The position numbers were made by a program, and so were the translations under genes. The notes below the pieces were generated by a model, which was not told where the DNA came from, ran no database searches, and saw nothing but the letters and a program-made list of their open reading frames with translations. This document shows positions 9,527 to 18,596 of a stretch of DNA of 64,000 nt, in pieces. The first letter of the stretch is position 1. Every line of letters starts with the position of its first letter. The stretch is from NCBI GenBank assembly GCA_913060705.1, contig CAJXTX010000002.1, positions 1-64,000 on the forward strand, in the 5' to 3' direction. The stretch comes from an uncultured Bacteroidota bacterium (GTDB lineage Bacteria; Bacteroidota; Bacteroidia; Flavobacteriales; Flavobacteriaceae).

Positions 9527-9963
9527 TTAATAGTTCGACTTCCTGGTTTTAAGAGTATAGAGGATGGAAAAAGCGTTCGCAGATCAGCGAACGCTTTTTC
9601 TGCTTCAATGCGGTCTGCAAAAAACTGTAATCGCACCCTGTAGGTGGGCGACTCAAAGGTCAATTTTAATTCTTTTGTTGGGTAGAAAAGAGAGTCTGAT
9701 TCACGAATCGCCTGAAACTGACTTATAATTTCATTGGCTTGTTCAAGTGTTCCGAATCCCAATTGAATTTGGTAATCGGGTAGTGCCTTGAGGTGCGCAG
9801 CATAAATTTCGGCCATCACTTCATACGATTTCTCCTTAGAAACCATAGGGGTGACTTGTTGGCTTGTTGACACAACAGTCTGATCTTGAGCATTTAATCC
9901 TATTACGGTAAAGAATAGGGCTCCTGCGGTGCCTGTGATCTTAAGTCTTAGTGCATGTCTCAT
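9523..9963 (-). CDS. secreted SPOR-domain protein
   Basis: A 146-residue exported protein. A signal peptide ends near LNAQDQ (about residue 27), so the mature part is periplasmic. The C-terminal 70 residues, including [20 protein letters not shown], fit a SPOR fold, which binds denuded septal peptidoglycan. Members usually localise to the division site, but a specific role cannot be given. It faces infB tail to tail with a 4-base overlap and is divergent from actA. A TATCTTTG box lies at 9974-9981 on its strand. Confidence 0.75.
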   Translation of the reverse strand: MRHALRLKITGTAGALFFTVIGLNAQDQTVVSTSQQVTPMVSKEKSYEVMAEIYAAHLKALPDYQIQLGFGTLEQANEIISQFQAIRESDSLFYPTKELKLTFESPTYRVRLQFFADRIEAEKAFADLRTLFPSSILLKPGSRTIN

Positions 9964-9973
9964 ATCCTTGCGT

Positions 9974-9981
9974 CAAAGATA
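9974..9981 (-). promoter_or_regulatory. -7 element for the SPOR gene (TATCTTTG)
   Basis: On the minus strand TATCTTTG matches TAnnTTTG and ends 10 bases before the SPOR start codon. No TTTG lies at the proper distance upstream, so only the -7 element is supported. Confidence 0.4.
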
Positions 9982-10081
9982 CATGAGTCGCCAGAAAGGG
10001 TGGTTAAACAACTTCTTTATTTAGAATTAAAAAAAATTAATTAATGCTCCTTGGGGGCTTTTTTTTAACCCCCCTTGGTCT

Positions 10082-10089
10082 TATTTTTG
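10082..10089 (+). promoter_or_regulatory. -7 element for the act-cox operon (TATTTTTG)
   Basis: TATTTTTG matches TAnnTTTG and lies 62 bases before actA. A T-run at 10059-10066 sits at about the -33 distance but lacks the G of TTTG. A GGGGG...CCCCC inverted repeat (10053-10074) lies just upstream and may bind a regulator. It is the only clear promoter candidate for the 11-kb respiratory operon. Confidence 0.4.
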
Positions 10090-10151
10090 TGCCAATTTGG
10101 ATGGGGACATTATGCCTTGTCGAAAATGACGATTTGTCTAATTGAGATTTT

Positions 10152-11465
10152 ATGAAAGTTATACCTAGCCGCCTTTCTTCAATATTCTCGGCTCTTTTAT
10201 TCGCGCTGTTTGTTATTCCTGCAATGGCACAAGATGCAGAAGCTTCAGGAGACCCTGCTAAGGGTAAACAGTTGTTTAACCAAAATTGTGCTGCATGTCA
10301 CGCACTGAATCGTAAAATGACTGGTCCGGCTTTGGCCAATGTTGAGCAGCGTTTGTACGATGATGAAGGCCTTGAAAAAGAATGGCTTTACGCTTGGATC
10401 AAGAACAGTGCAGGAATGATTGCTTCGGGTGATGCTTACGCTAACCGCATCTACAACGAATACAATCAAGCGGCGATGACGGCCTTCCCGACATTGTCAA
10501 ATGAAGATATCGATAACATTTTAGCGTATACGGCAGCACCTCCGCCCGCTGCTCCAGTTGCAGCTCCTGCGGCACAGGTTGCAGTAAGTGCAGAAGGGGC
10601 ATCGAGCACCAATGATATCGTCTTAGCGGTTCTTTCTTTTGTATTGATCGTCCTTATCGTGATGTTGTATCTCGTCAATAAGACGTTAAGACAAATCGCA
10701 GCAGCCAACGGAATTGAGGTACAAGAGCGTGCCGAACGCACCCCAATTTGGAAGGCTTTTGTTCAGAATCAGTTTTTAGTTTTTGTGTCAGCTGTAGTAC
10801 TACTTTTGGCTAGTGCGTACTTCGCTTATGCCTACATGATGCAGGTCGGAATTGATCAAGGATATGCTCCCGTTCAACCGATTCATTACTCGCATAAAAT
10901 TCACGCCGGAGATAACCAAATTGAATGTACGTATTGTCATAGCTCTGCTCGTGTTTCTAAGCATTCAGGTATCCCTTCATTGAATGTGTGTATGAATTGT
11001 CACAAATCGATTTACGAATACAAAGGAAATCCAGAGGGTCCATCTGCTGAAGATTTGGCAAACGGATACACTAACGAGTTCTATACTGGTGAGATCAAAA
11101 AACTCTACAAGGCTGTTGGTTGGGACGAAGAGACCCAGTCGTATACTGGAGAGGCTCAACCCGTTGAGTGGGTGCGAATTCACAACCTACCAGACTTTGT
11201 TTATTTCAACCATTCGCAGCACTACAGTGTGGCTGGAGTAGAATGTCAGACGTGTCATGGCCCGGTTGAAGAAATGGAGGTAATGTATCAGCATGCACCA
11301 TTGACAATGGGTTGGTGTATCAACTGCCACCGTGAGACGAATGTGCAGTTGACCTCGAATCCGTATTACGAGAAAATTCACGAAGAATTGTCTCAGAAAT
11401 ACGGAGTTAAAGAACTAACAGCGGCCCAAATGGGTGGACTTGAATGTGGTAAGTGCCACTATTAA
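10152..11465 (+). CDS. actA: alternative complex III multiheme cytochrome c subunit ActA
   Basis: A 437-residue membrane-anchored multiheme cytochrome of alternative complex III, the quinol:cytochrome c/oxidase oxidoreductase that replaces bc1. A signal peptide ends near AMAQDA (residue 26). A monoheme domain follows with CAACH at residues 46-50, then an Ala/Pro linker and two membrane helices (about 156-176 and 208-230). The C-terminal domain carries CTYCH, CMNCH, CQTCH, CINCH and CGKCH, giving six heme c sites in all. The class III-like 'HYSHKIHAGDNQIECTYCH' arrangement is typical of ActA. It is the first gene of actABCDEF-coxBA, with 22 bases to actB. The N-terminal extra heme domain is a fusion seen in Bacteroidota. 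Confidence 0.93.
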   Translation: MKVIPSRLSSIFSALLFALFVIPAMAQDAEASGDPAKGKQLFNQNCAACHALNRKMTGPALANVEQRLYDDEGLEKEWLYAWIKNSAGMIASGDAYANRIYNEYNQAAMTAFPTLSNEDIDNILAYTAAPPPAAPVAAPAAQVAVSAEGASSTNDIVLAVLSFVLIVLIVMLYLVNKTLRQIAAANGIEVQERAERTPIWKAFVQNQFLVFVSAVVLLLASAYFAYAYMMQVGIDQGYAPVQPIHYSHKIHAGDNQIECTYCHSSARVSKHSGIPSLNVCMNCHKSIYEYKGNPEGPSAEDLANGYTNEFYTGEIKKLYKAVGWDEETQSYTGEAQPVEWVRIHNLPDFVYFNHSQHYSVAGVECQTCHGPVEEMEVMYQHAPLTMGWCINCHRETNVQLTSNPYYEKIHEELSQKYGVKELTAAQMGGLECGKCHY

Positions 11466-11487
11466 TTATTCGGAATCCTAACTGATT

Positions 11488-14400
11488 ATGGCATCACATA
11501 AGACTTATTGGAAAAGCGAAGCAGAACTCTCTGAAAAAGATCAGGCAGTTTCGCATCTCAAGCACAATGAATTTGCTGAGACCCTTCCGGTCAATGATTT
11601 TCTAGAAGACGAAGCGAGCCTTCAGTCGTCTGAAACCTCTCGAAGAGATTTTTTAAAGTATGTTGGTTTTAGTACAGCTGCGGTAACCCTAGCGGCTTGC
11701 GAAGGACCGGTTAAAAAATCGATTCCATACGTTATTCAGCCCGATGAGATCGTTCCTGGCGTGGCGAATTATTACGCTACAACTATATCAGATGGATTTG
11801 ACTTTGCGTCAATCTTGGTAAAGACACGCGAAGGACGTCCTATTAAAATTGAAAACAACGACAGAGCTAGATTGTTTGGTGGTGCGAATGCTAGAGTTCA
11901 AGCCTCTGTACTCAACCTTTACGATAAGTTCCGTTTACAAGGTCCGCTTGCTGCGGGCGCGGACGTTTCTTGGGACACTTTAGATAACGCTGTTAAAGCG
12001 CGTCTTGATGCGCTTTCGTCGACAGGACAGAAAGCTGTTATACTTTCGGCTTCTACCTCGAGTCATTCCTACAAGGCCTTAGTTGCTGAGTTAAAAGAAA
12101 GCTATCCTTTTGTCGAGCATGTAAGTTACGATGCGGTCTCTTCTGGAGCGGCTATTGAAGCCTACAGCAAGGTTTACGGAGAAAATGGGCTAGCAGATTA
12201 CGATTTTTCTAAGGCAGATGTAATCCTCTCTTTTGATGCTGATTTCTTAGGAGATTGGCAAGGAGGATCTTACGCGAAATCATATGTTGCGAACCGTGTA
12301 CCTAAACACGGTCATATGTCGCATCACGTTCAGCTTGAATCAAACATGACCCTATCGGGTGCCAACGCAGATAAGCGCATTCCTCTCAGCACTGCTGAGA
12401 TTAAAAGAGCGCTTGCAGCGCTTTACAAGGCATTAAACAGTGGAAGTGTTACCGAGTCTGACTCTTCAATTGCTGGTCATGTGAATGCTATGGCAGAAAA
12501 GCTTCGTGCTGTAGGTTCGAAAGCTGTTGTGGTTTGTGGTGTTGAGGATGTAAACGCACAATTACTGACTTTAGCCATCAATGAGCTGCTCAATAGCGAG
12601 GCATTTGATCCTGCCGCTCCTAGATACATCAGAAGCTCAACCGCTTCGTCTATGGACCAGTTGATAGCAGATATGAATAGCGGTGCTGTCGGTGCATTAT
12701 TTATTGATAAGGTAAATCCGGTCTATAGTCTAGCCAATGGTGCTGCATTTGCAGAAGCAATGCAGAAAGTTGGTTTCACTGTTTGCAGTACCTTCTCAAT
12801 GAACGAGACTGCCGAACTTGCCTCTTTTGTTGCGGCCAACTCACATTATTTAGAGTCTTGGGCAGACGCCCAACCTAAGAAAGGGTACTACACCCTAACG
12901 CAACCGGTCATTCGAAATCTTTTTGATACGCGTCAATTTGAAGAATGCCTATTGAAGTGGTCAGGTAATGACGGAACCTATCACGATTTTGTAAAGGCAC
13001 AATGGACCGAAAACGTACTTGGAGGATATGCATGGAATAAGGCTGTTCAAGACGGTGTGTTTGAAGCTGCTGCTCCTGAATCAGTTGATGCTCGTTTTGA
13101 CGAGACCCTTCTTCAAACAGCACAGCGCTCACTAGCGGCTGCGCAGAGTGAAGGTATGGAGCTTGTACTCTATACTAAAACCGGAATGGGAGACGGTCAA
13201 ATGGCGAATAACCCATGGCTACAAGAATTCCCCGATCCGATTTCACGCGCCTCTTGGGATAACTACCTTACTATCTCAAAGGCAGACGCAGAGAGCTATG
13301 GGCTTAAAAATGTAAACGTTGCGAATGGTGGACTTGACGGAAGCTACGTGAAAGTTACTGTAAACGGAACGACCATTTCAAATGTCCCTGTAATGATTCA
13401 GCCAGGTCAGGCGAAAGGTACGGTTGGTTTAGCACTAGGTTACGGAAGAAAAGTAGGTTTGCAATCAGAAATGCAAACCGGAGTTAATGCCTACTCGGTT
13501 TACTTCGGCGGCTCAAAGGTTCAAGAAGTAACGATTGAAAAGCAATCGGGTATGCACGAATTCGCATGCGTTCAGTTGCATAAAACCCTAATGGGTAGAG
13601 GAGATATTATCAAGGAGACGACCTTAGAAGATTTTATCAATAAGCCTGCTTCAGAGTGGAATGAGGTTCCTGTGGTTTCTTTAGATCACCAAGAGGTTCC
13701 TGCCTCTACAGTAGATCTTTGGGAGTCTTTCGATCGTTCGGTAGGACACCACTTTAATTTATCGATTGACCTTAATGCCTGTACAGGATGTGGGGCATGT
13801 GTGATTGCATGTCATGCAGAAAACAACGTTCCTGTGGTAGGAAAGAAAGAAATCCGCGTTTCTCGCGATATGCATTGGTTGCGCATTGACCGTTATTATT
13901 CTTCTGAAGAGTCTTTCGCGGCCGACGATGCCAAGAAAGAGAGTTTCGATGGATTATTCGGGGATACGGGTAGCCTTGGAGGTTTCGGAACGTTAGAAGA
14001 TCCTTCTGCGAATCCTCAAGTGGCGTTCCAACCTGTAATGTGTCAGCACTGTAACCACGCTCCATGTGAAACGGTTTGTCCGGTCGCTGCGACTTCGCAC
14101 TCTCGTCAAGGTCACAACCATATGGCATATAACCGTTGTATTGGAACGCGTTATTGTGCCAATAACTGTCCTTATAAGGTGCGTCGCTTTAACTGGTTCA
14201 GATACAACCAGAACGATGAGTTTGACTTCCACATGAACAACGATCTAGGTCGTATGGTACTCAATCCAGATGTAAACGTTCGTTCAAGAGGGGTAATGGA
14301 GAAGTGTTCTTTCTGTATCCAGAGAACTCAGAAAGCGATCCTAGATGCGAAAGCAGAAGGACGTGCTGTGAAAGACGCAGAATTCCAAACCGCTTGTTCG

Positions 14401-14565
14401 GCTGCTTGTGATACAGGTGCCTTGGTGTTCGGAGATGTCAATGATAAAGAAAGTGAAGTGGCTCAACTCAAAGAAAGTGAGCGCATGTATCACCTTCTAG
14501 AACATGTAGGAACACAACCTAACGTGTTCTATCATGTCAAAGTTAGAAATACAGAAAAAGCCTAA
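11488..14565 (+). CDS. actB: alternative complex III iron-sulfur/molybdopterin-like subunit ActB
   Basis: A 1025-residue peripheral subunit on the periplasmic face. An extended Tat-type leader is seen: SRRDFLKYVGF (R52-R53) follows a 50-residue N-terminal extension, and LAAC71 has the form of a lipobox. Residues 80-700 resemble a molybdopterin oxidoreductase chain, a region that in this complex no longer holds molybdenum. Residues from about 755 form a ferredoxin-like domain with four cysteine groups: CTGCGACVIAC, CQHCNHAPCETVCP, CIGTRYCANNCP and CSFC with later Cys pairs. These suit three 4Fe-4S clusters and one 3Fe-4S cluster carrying electrons to the hemes of ActA. It lies between actA and actC. 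Confidence 0.94.
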   Translation: MASHKTYWKSEAELSEKDQAVSHLKHNEFAETLPVNDFLEDEASLQSSETSRRDFLKYVGFSTAAVTLAACEGPVKKSIPYVIQPDEIVPGVANYYATTISDGFDFASILVKTREGRPIKIENNDRARLFGGANARVQASVLNLYDKFRLQGPLAAGADVSWDTLDNAVKARLDALSSTGQKAVILSASTSSHSYKALVAELKESYPFVEHVSYDAVSSGAAIEAYSKVYGENGLADYDFSKADVILSFDADFLGDWQGGSYAKSYVANRVPKHGHMSHHVQLESNMTLSGANADKRIPLSTAEIKRALAALYKALNSGSVTESDSSIAGHVNAMAEKLRAVGSKAVVVCGVEDVNAQLLTLAINELLNSEAFDPAAPRYIRSSTASSMDQLIADMNSGAVGALFIDKVNPVYSLANGAAFAEAMQKVGFTVCSTFSMNETAELASFVAANSHYLESWADAQPKKGYYTLTQPVIRNLFDTRQFEECLLKWSGNDGTYHDFVKAQWTENVLGGYAWNKAVQDGVFEAAAPESVDARFDETLLQTAQRSLAAAQSEGMELVLYTKTGMGDGQMANNPWLQEFPDPISRASWDNYLTISKADAESYGLKNVNVANGGLDGSYVKVTVNGTTISNVPVMIQPGQAKGTVGLALGYGRKVGLQSEMQTGVNAYSVYFGGSKVQEVTIEKQSGMHEFACVQLHKTLMGRGDIIKETTLEDFINKPASEWNEVPVVSLDHQEVPASTVDLWESFDRSVGHHFNLSIDLNACTGCGACVIACHAENNVPVVGKKEIRVSRDMHWLRIDRYYSSEESFAADDAKKESFDGLFGDTGSLGGFGTLEDPSANPQVAFQPVMCQHCNHAPCETVCPVAATSHSRQGHNHMAYNRCIGTRYCANNCPYKVRRFNWFRYNQNDEFDFHMNNDLGRMVLNPDVNVRSRGVMEKCSFCIQRTQKAILDAKAEGRAVKDAEFQTACSAACDTGALVFGDVNDKESEVAQLKESERMYHLLEHVGTQPNVFYHVKVRNTEKA

Positions 14566-14588
14566 TTAATACTAAACAAAACCATTTT

Positions 14589-16058
14589 ATGGCGTCGCAT
14601 TATGAAGCTTCGATACGTAAACCACTTGTAACCGGTTCAAAGAGTTACAGTGACGTATCTAATGATATCGCTAGACCTGTAGAAGGAAGAGCGAATAAGC
14701 AATGGTGGATTGTCTTCGGTATTGCTCTAGTAGCCTTCTTGTGGGGTCTTGGAGCAATTATTTATACCATTTCTACCGGTATTGGCGTTTGGGGACTTAA
14801 TAAAACAGTCAACTGGGCCTGGGATATTACCAACTTTGTTTGGTGGGTAGGTATTGGTCACGCGGGTACCTTGATTTCTGCGGTGCTTCTGCTCTTTAGA
14901 CAGAAATGGCGTATGGCTATTAACCGCTCTGCAGAGGCGATGACCATCTTCTCAGTGGTACAAGCAGGGTTGTTCCCAATCATTCACATGGGTAGACCAT
15001 GGCTGGCCTTTTGGGTACTTCCGATTCCTAATCAATACGGTTCGCTATGGGTGAACTTTAATTCGCCTCTCTTGTGGGATGTATTTGCGATTTCAACCTA
15101 TTTATCAGTTTCACTGGTGTTTTGGTGGACAGGTCTATTGCCTGATTTTGCAATGATTCGTGATCGCGCCGTTAAACCTTTCCAGAAAAAAATCTACAGT
15201 TTGATCAGTTTTGGGTGGACTGGTCGTGCCAAAGATTGGCAGCGTTTTGAAGAGGTTTCCTTAGTGCTTGCCGGATTGGCAACACCACTCGTATTATCGG
15301 TTCACACCATTGTATCCTTTGACTTCGCAACCTCTGTGATTCCGGGATGGCATACCACGATCTTCCCTCCTTACTTCGTTGCGGGGGCAATTTTCTCTGG
15401 TTTTGCTATGGTAAATACGCTTTTGATCATCATGAGAAAGGTGGTAGGGTTAGAAGACTATATTACAGTGCAGCATATAGAGTTGATGAATATTGTGATA
15501 ATGATTACAGGGTCGATTGTAGGATGTGCCTACATTACAGAGCTCTTCATTGCATGGTATTCAGGGGTGGAATACGAACAATACGCGTTTTTAAATCGTG
15601 CTACGGGTCCTTACGCTTGGGCTTATTGGGCGATGATGTCGTGTAACGTATTCTCTCCGCAATTTATGTGGTTCAAACGATTAAGAACTAGCATTATGTT
15701 CTCGTTCTTTATCTCGATCGTGGTAAACATTGGGATGTGGTTTGAGCGTTTCGTGATCATTGTGACATCACTTCATAGAGATTACTTACCGTCTTCATGG
15801 ACGATGTTCTCTCCAACCTTTGTTGATATTGGAATCTTTATCGGAACGATCGGATTCTTCTTTGTACTCTTCTTATTGTATTCGAGAACCTTCCCAGTAA
15901 TTGCTCAGGCAGAGGTGAAGTCTATTCTAAAGTCTTCTGGTGACCAATACAAGGCGCTTAGAGAAGAAGGAAAACCATTATATACAATGCCTAAGAGAGG
16001 AAAGGTGACCACTTACTCTGTTGAGGCAGATCAAACCACTAACCAAACTCATTCGTAA
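14589..16058 (+). CDS. actC: alternative complex III integral membrane subunit ActC (NrfD family)
   Basis: A 489-residue NrfD/PsrC-type quinol-interacting membrane protein with about ten hydrophobic helices. Recognisable stretches include GIGHAGTLISA, HMGRPWLAFW and VLSVHTIVSFDFA, which carry the conserved His and Asp residues of quinol-binding NrfD proteins. It is one of two NrfD subunits of the complex, with actF. Its stop is 5 bases before actD. Translation starts at ATG 14589 after an AT-rich spacer lacking a clear Shine-Dalgarno. Confidence 0.94.
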   Translation: MASHYEASIRKPLVTGSKSYSDVSNDIARPVEGRANKQWWIVFGIALVAFLWGLGAIIYTISTGIGVWGLNKTVNWAWDITNFVWWVGIGHAGTLISAVLLLFRQKWRMAINRSAEAMTIFSVVQAGLFPIIHMGRPWLAFWVLPIPNQYGSLWVNFNSPLLWDVFAISTYLSVSLVFWWTGLLPDFAMIRDRAVKPFQKKIYSLISFGWTGRAKDWQRFEEVSLVLAGLATPLVLSVHTIVSFDFATSVIPGWHTTIFPPYFVAGAIFSGFAMVNTLLIIMRKVVGLEDYITVQHIELMNIVIMITGSIVGCAYITELFIAWYSGVEYEQYAFLNRATGPYAWAYWAMMSCNVFSPQFMWFKRLRTSIMFSFFISIVVNIGMWFERFVIIVTSLHRDYLPSSWTMFSPTFVDIGIFIGTIGFFFVLFLLYSRTFPVIAQAEVKSILKSSGDQYKALREEGKPLYTMPKRGKVTTYSVEADQTTNQTHS

Positions 16059-16063
16059 AGGCT

Positions 16064-16588
16064 ATGGCATCAAAGATATTTAGAGCGCTTTACAACGATG
16101 ACGACATTTTGATGAATGCCGTCAAAAAGGTACGCGAAGAAAAGCATCACATCGAAGAGGTATATACTCCTTTTCCAGTCCACGGCCTCGATAAGGCATT
16201 GGGTCTAGATGAGACGCGTATCTCAATGGCCGCTTTCATCTACGGATGTTTAGGTCTTACTGTAGCAACGGTGATGATGAATTACATCATGATTGAAGAT
16301 TGGCCTCAAGACATTGGAGGTAAGCCAAGCTTTTCATTTGTTCAAAACATGCCAGCCTTTGTTCCGGTGATGTTCGAGATGACCGTATTTTTTGCGGCTC
16401 ACCTTATGGTAATTACTTTTTACTTAAGAAGTAAGATGTGGCCATTTAAAAAGGCTGAAAATCCTCTACCCAGCACGACCAGCGATGTGTTTTTAATGGA
16501 AGTCGCGGTTAAAGAAGGTGAAGAAAAGGCCTTGACAGAACTATTGTTAGACACAGGAGCCATTGAGGTTCAACAACCAAAAGCATAA
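16064..16588 (+). CDS. actD: alternative complex III subunit ActD (DUF3341)
   Basis: A 174-residue small membrane subunit. Residues 1-55 form a soluble part with VREEKHHIEEVYTPFPVHGLD, which matches the DUF3341 family. Two membrane helices follow (about 56-80 and 105-125), and the tail is a short cytoplasmic domain. In solved complexes ActD contacts ActC and ActF in the membrane. It lies 5 bases after actC and 3 bases before actE. Confidence 0.92.
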   Translation: MASKIFRALYNDDDILMNAVKKVREEKHHIEEVYTPFPVHGLDKALGLDETRISMAAFIYGCLGLTVATVMMNYIMIEDWPQDIGGKPSFSFVQNMPAFVPVMFEMTVFFAAHLMVITFYLRSKMWPFKKAENPLPSTTSDVFLMEVAVKEGEEKALTELLLDTGAIEVQQPKA

Positions 16589-16591
16589 GCT

Positions 16592-17155
16592 ATGAAATTG
16601 ATGAAGTTATTTTCTATTACGCTAGTTGTCGCTTTGTTGACCACCTCATGCTTCAACAAGAACAAACCCAATTATCAGTATTTTCCTGACATGTATGAAG
16701 CGGTTGGATACGAAACCTATGCCGAGGTGAGTTTCTTGCCAGAAAACACTTCTGCATTAACTCCCGCTGAAGGTAGTATTCCAAGAGGGTGGTTGCCTTA
16801 TGCTTTTGAGAATACCCCAGCAGGTAAAGAGATGGCTCGCGAAGATGTTAGTCCATTGGCTGAAGAGAACAAAGAGGCTGATCTTGCCAAGGGTAAAGAG
16901 CTATATGATGTGTACTGTGCAATTTGTCACGGTGCCAAAGGCGATGGTCAAGGTACCCTTGTGAAGCGCGAGAAGATTTTAGGAGTTCCAAGCTATGCAG
17001 ATCAAGGAAGAAATATCAATATCGGAAGTACCTATCATACGATTTATTACGGACTTAATTCTATGGGTTCTTATGCTTCTCAGTTGAGCAGTGAAGAAGA
17101 GATATGGCAAATTGCCACTTATGTGATGGAATTAAAGAACGACCTAACTAAATAA
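16592..17155 (+). CDS. actE: alternative complex III monoheme cytochrome c lipoprotein ActE
   Basis: A 187-residue lipoprotein cytochrome c. The N-terminus has a lipoprotein signal with LLTTSC20. A single CAICH heme motif is at residues 109-113, preceded by DLAKGKELYDVY and followed by GAKGDGQG, the usual class I c-type pattern, and MGSYASQL near residue 153 offers the axial methionine. It probably receives electrons from ActA and passes them to the adjacent oxidase. Spacing to its neighbours is 3 and 11 bases. Confidence 0.93.
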   Translation: MKLMKLFSITLVVALLTTSCFNKNKPNYQYFPDMYEAVGYETYAEVSFLPENTSALTPAEGSIPRGWLPYAFENTPAGKEMAREDVSPLAEENKEADLAKGKELYDVYCAICHGAKGDGQGTLVKREKILGVPSYADQGRNINIGSTYHTIYYGLNSMGSYASQLSSEEEIWQIATYVMELKNDLTK

Positions 17156-17166
17156 CCGAAGTGAAC

Positions 17167-18573
17167 ATGTATCAGTTTTCGCAACGTTTTAAAATAACAA
17201 CATTTGTGCTCATGGGGCTTGGCCTTCTTGGGCTTGCTTACGGTTTTTTGTCTGCCCCTAGTACAGTCGAAGAAGCCAAAGCGATTGTCGCTGCGCATGC
17301 CGCTGACGGACACGGTGATGCCCATGGCGCTACTTCAGACCATGGGAATACAACTCACGAATCGGTAGCGCACGATGAGCACGGTACTGCAGAACATCAG
17401 TCCGATGACGCACACGCAACTGAAGAATCGCATCACGAAGCTGCAACAGTAGCTGAAGATCATCACGCTGAGCACGACCAGCACGTGTTCGATCAAATGC
17501 GCAATAGACCGTGGTCTGCCTTTTATGTAAGTGCATTATTTGCCTTTCTTATCGCACTTGGTGTCTTGGCCTTCTATGCCGTAAATCGAGCCGCTCAGGC
17601 TGGATGGTCTCCGCTTCTTTTCAGAGTGATGGAGGGAATTACCTCATATCTTATTCCAGGAGGTATTATTCTATTCGTATTCTTTGTACTCTCTGCACTA
17701 CACATGAATCATCTGTTTGTTTGGATGGATCCAGAAGTAGTAGCGCACGACGAATTGATTCAGAACAAGAGCGGTTACTTAAACTCGACCTTCTTTTTGA
17801 TTAGAGCGGCGATATTTATTGGCGGATGGATTTTCTATCAGCAATTTTCGAGAAAATTATCGCTTGCTGAAGAGACAGCCACAGATACTAAAAGCTTCGT
17901 TCTGAATTTCAGAGTTTCGGCTGGGTTCTTGGTGTTTTTCTTGGTGACTGAATCCATTATGTCATGGGATTGGATCATGAGTGTTGACCCACACTGGTTC
18001 AGTACACTATTCGGATGGTATGTATTTGCGAGCTTCTTTGTGTCAGGGATTACCACTATCGCCTTGTTTACGCTTTATTTGAAGTCTAAAGGATTATTAG
18101 AAGAAGTAAATAATTCACATATTCATGATCTCGCGAAGTTCATGTTTGGTATTAGCATTTTCTGGACGTACCTATGGTTCAGTCAGTTCATGCTAATTTG
18201 GTATGCGGACATCCCTGAAGAGGTAACCTATTACGCTATGCGTTTTGAATCGTACAAGGTTCCATTCTTGGGTATGCTCGTGTTAAACTTCTTATTCCCT
18301 TTATTGGTTATCATGAGAAGCGATTACAAGCGTATTCCTTGGTTTGTTCAGACTGTGGGTATTATCATTTTGACGGGGCACTACTTAGACTTTTATAATA
18401 TGATTATGCCGGGTACGGTAGGTGCGCATTGGTCCATCGGTATCCCTGAGATTGGAGGTATCTTATTCTTTGCAGGACTTTTCTTGTTTGTGGTAGCCAC
18501 AGCGCTCACCAAGGTTCCAGTAACCCCTAAGGGTAGCCCACTTTTAGGAGAGAGTAAACATTTTCACTATTAA
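17167..18573 (+). CDS. actF: alternative complex III membrane subunit ActF with His-rich insert
   Basis: The second NrfD-like multi-helix subunit, 468 residues from ATG at 17167. A GTG two codons upstream is also possible. After the first helix (about 10-28) comes a stretch of roughly 70 residues very rich in His, Asp, Glu and Ala (about residues 41-110), then nine or more hydrophobic helices with LIPGGIILFVFFV and SWDWIMSVDPHWFSTLFGW, typical of ActF. The His-rich segment should lie on one side of the membrane and could bind metal ions. It follows actE and precedes coxB by 23 bases. Confidence 0.92.
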   Translation: MYQFSQRFKITTFVLMGLGLLGLAYGFLSAPSTVEEAKAIVAAHAADGHGDAHGATSDHGNTTHESVAHDEHGTAEHQSDDAHATEESHHEAATVAEDHHAEHDQHVFDQMRNRPWSAFYVSALFAFLIALGVLAFYAVNRAAQAGWSPLLFRVMEGITSYLIPGGIILFVFFVLSALHMNHLFVWMDPEVVAHDELIQNKSGYLNSTFFLIRAAIFIGGWIFYQQFSRKLSLAEETATDTKSFVLNFRVSAGFLVFFLVTESIMSWDWIMSVDPHWFSTLFGWYVFASFFVSGITTIALFTLYLKSKGLLEEVNNSHIHDLAKFMFGISIFWTYLWFSQFMLIWYADIPEEVTYYAMRFESYKVPFLGMLVLNFLFPLLVIMRSDYKRIPWFVQTVGIIILTGHYLDFYNMIMPGTVGAHWSIGIPEIGGILFFAGLFLFVVATALTKVPVTPKGSPLLGESKHFHY

Positions 18574-18596
18574 TCGAAACGACTTAGTTTATTACT

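Noticed and set aside
10053-10074. GGGGG...CCCCC hairpin as a terminator before actA
   Set aside because: The stem is only 5 bp with an AT-only loop, and no transcript from the left would need ending here. It is kept only as a possible regulatory site.
13772-14128. Antisense frame of 118 codons opposite the actB ferredoxin domain
   Set aside because: actB is fully supported by its iron-sulfur motifs, and the antisense product has no recognisable features or start context.
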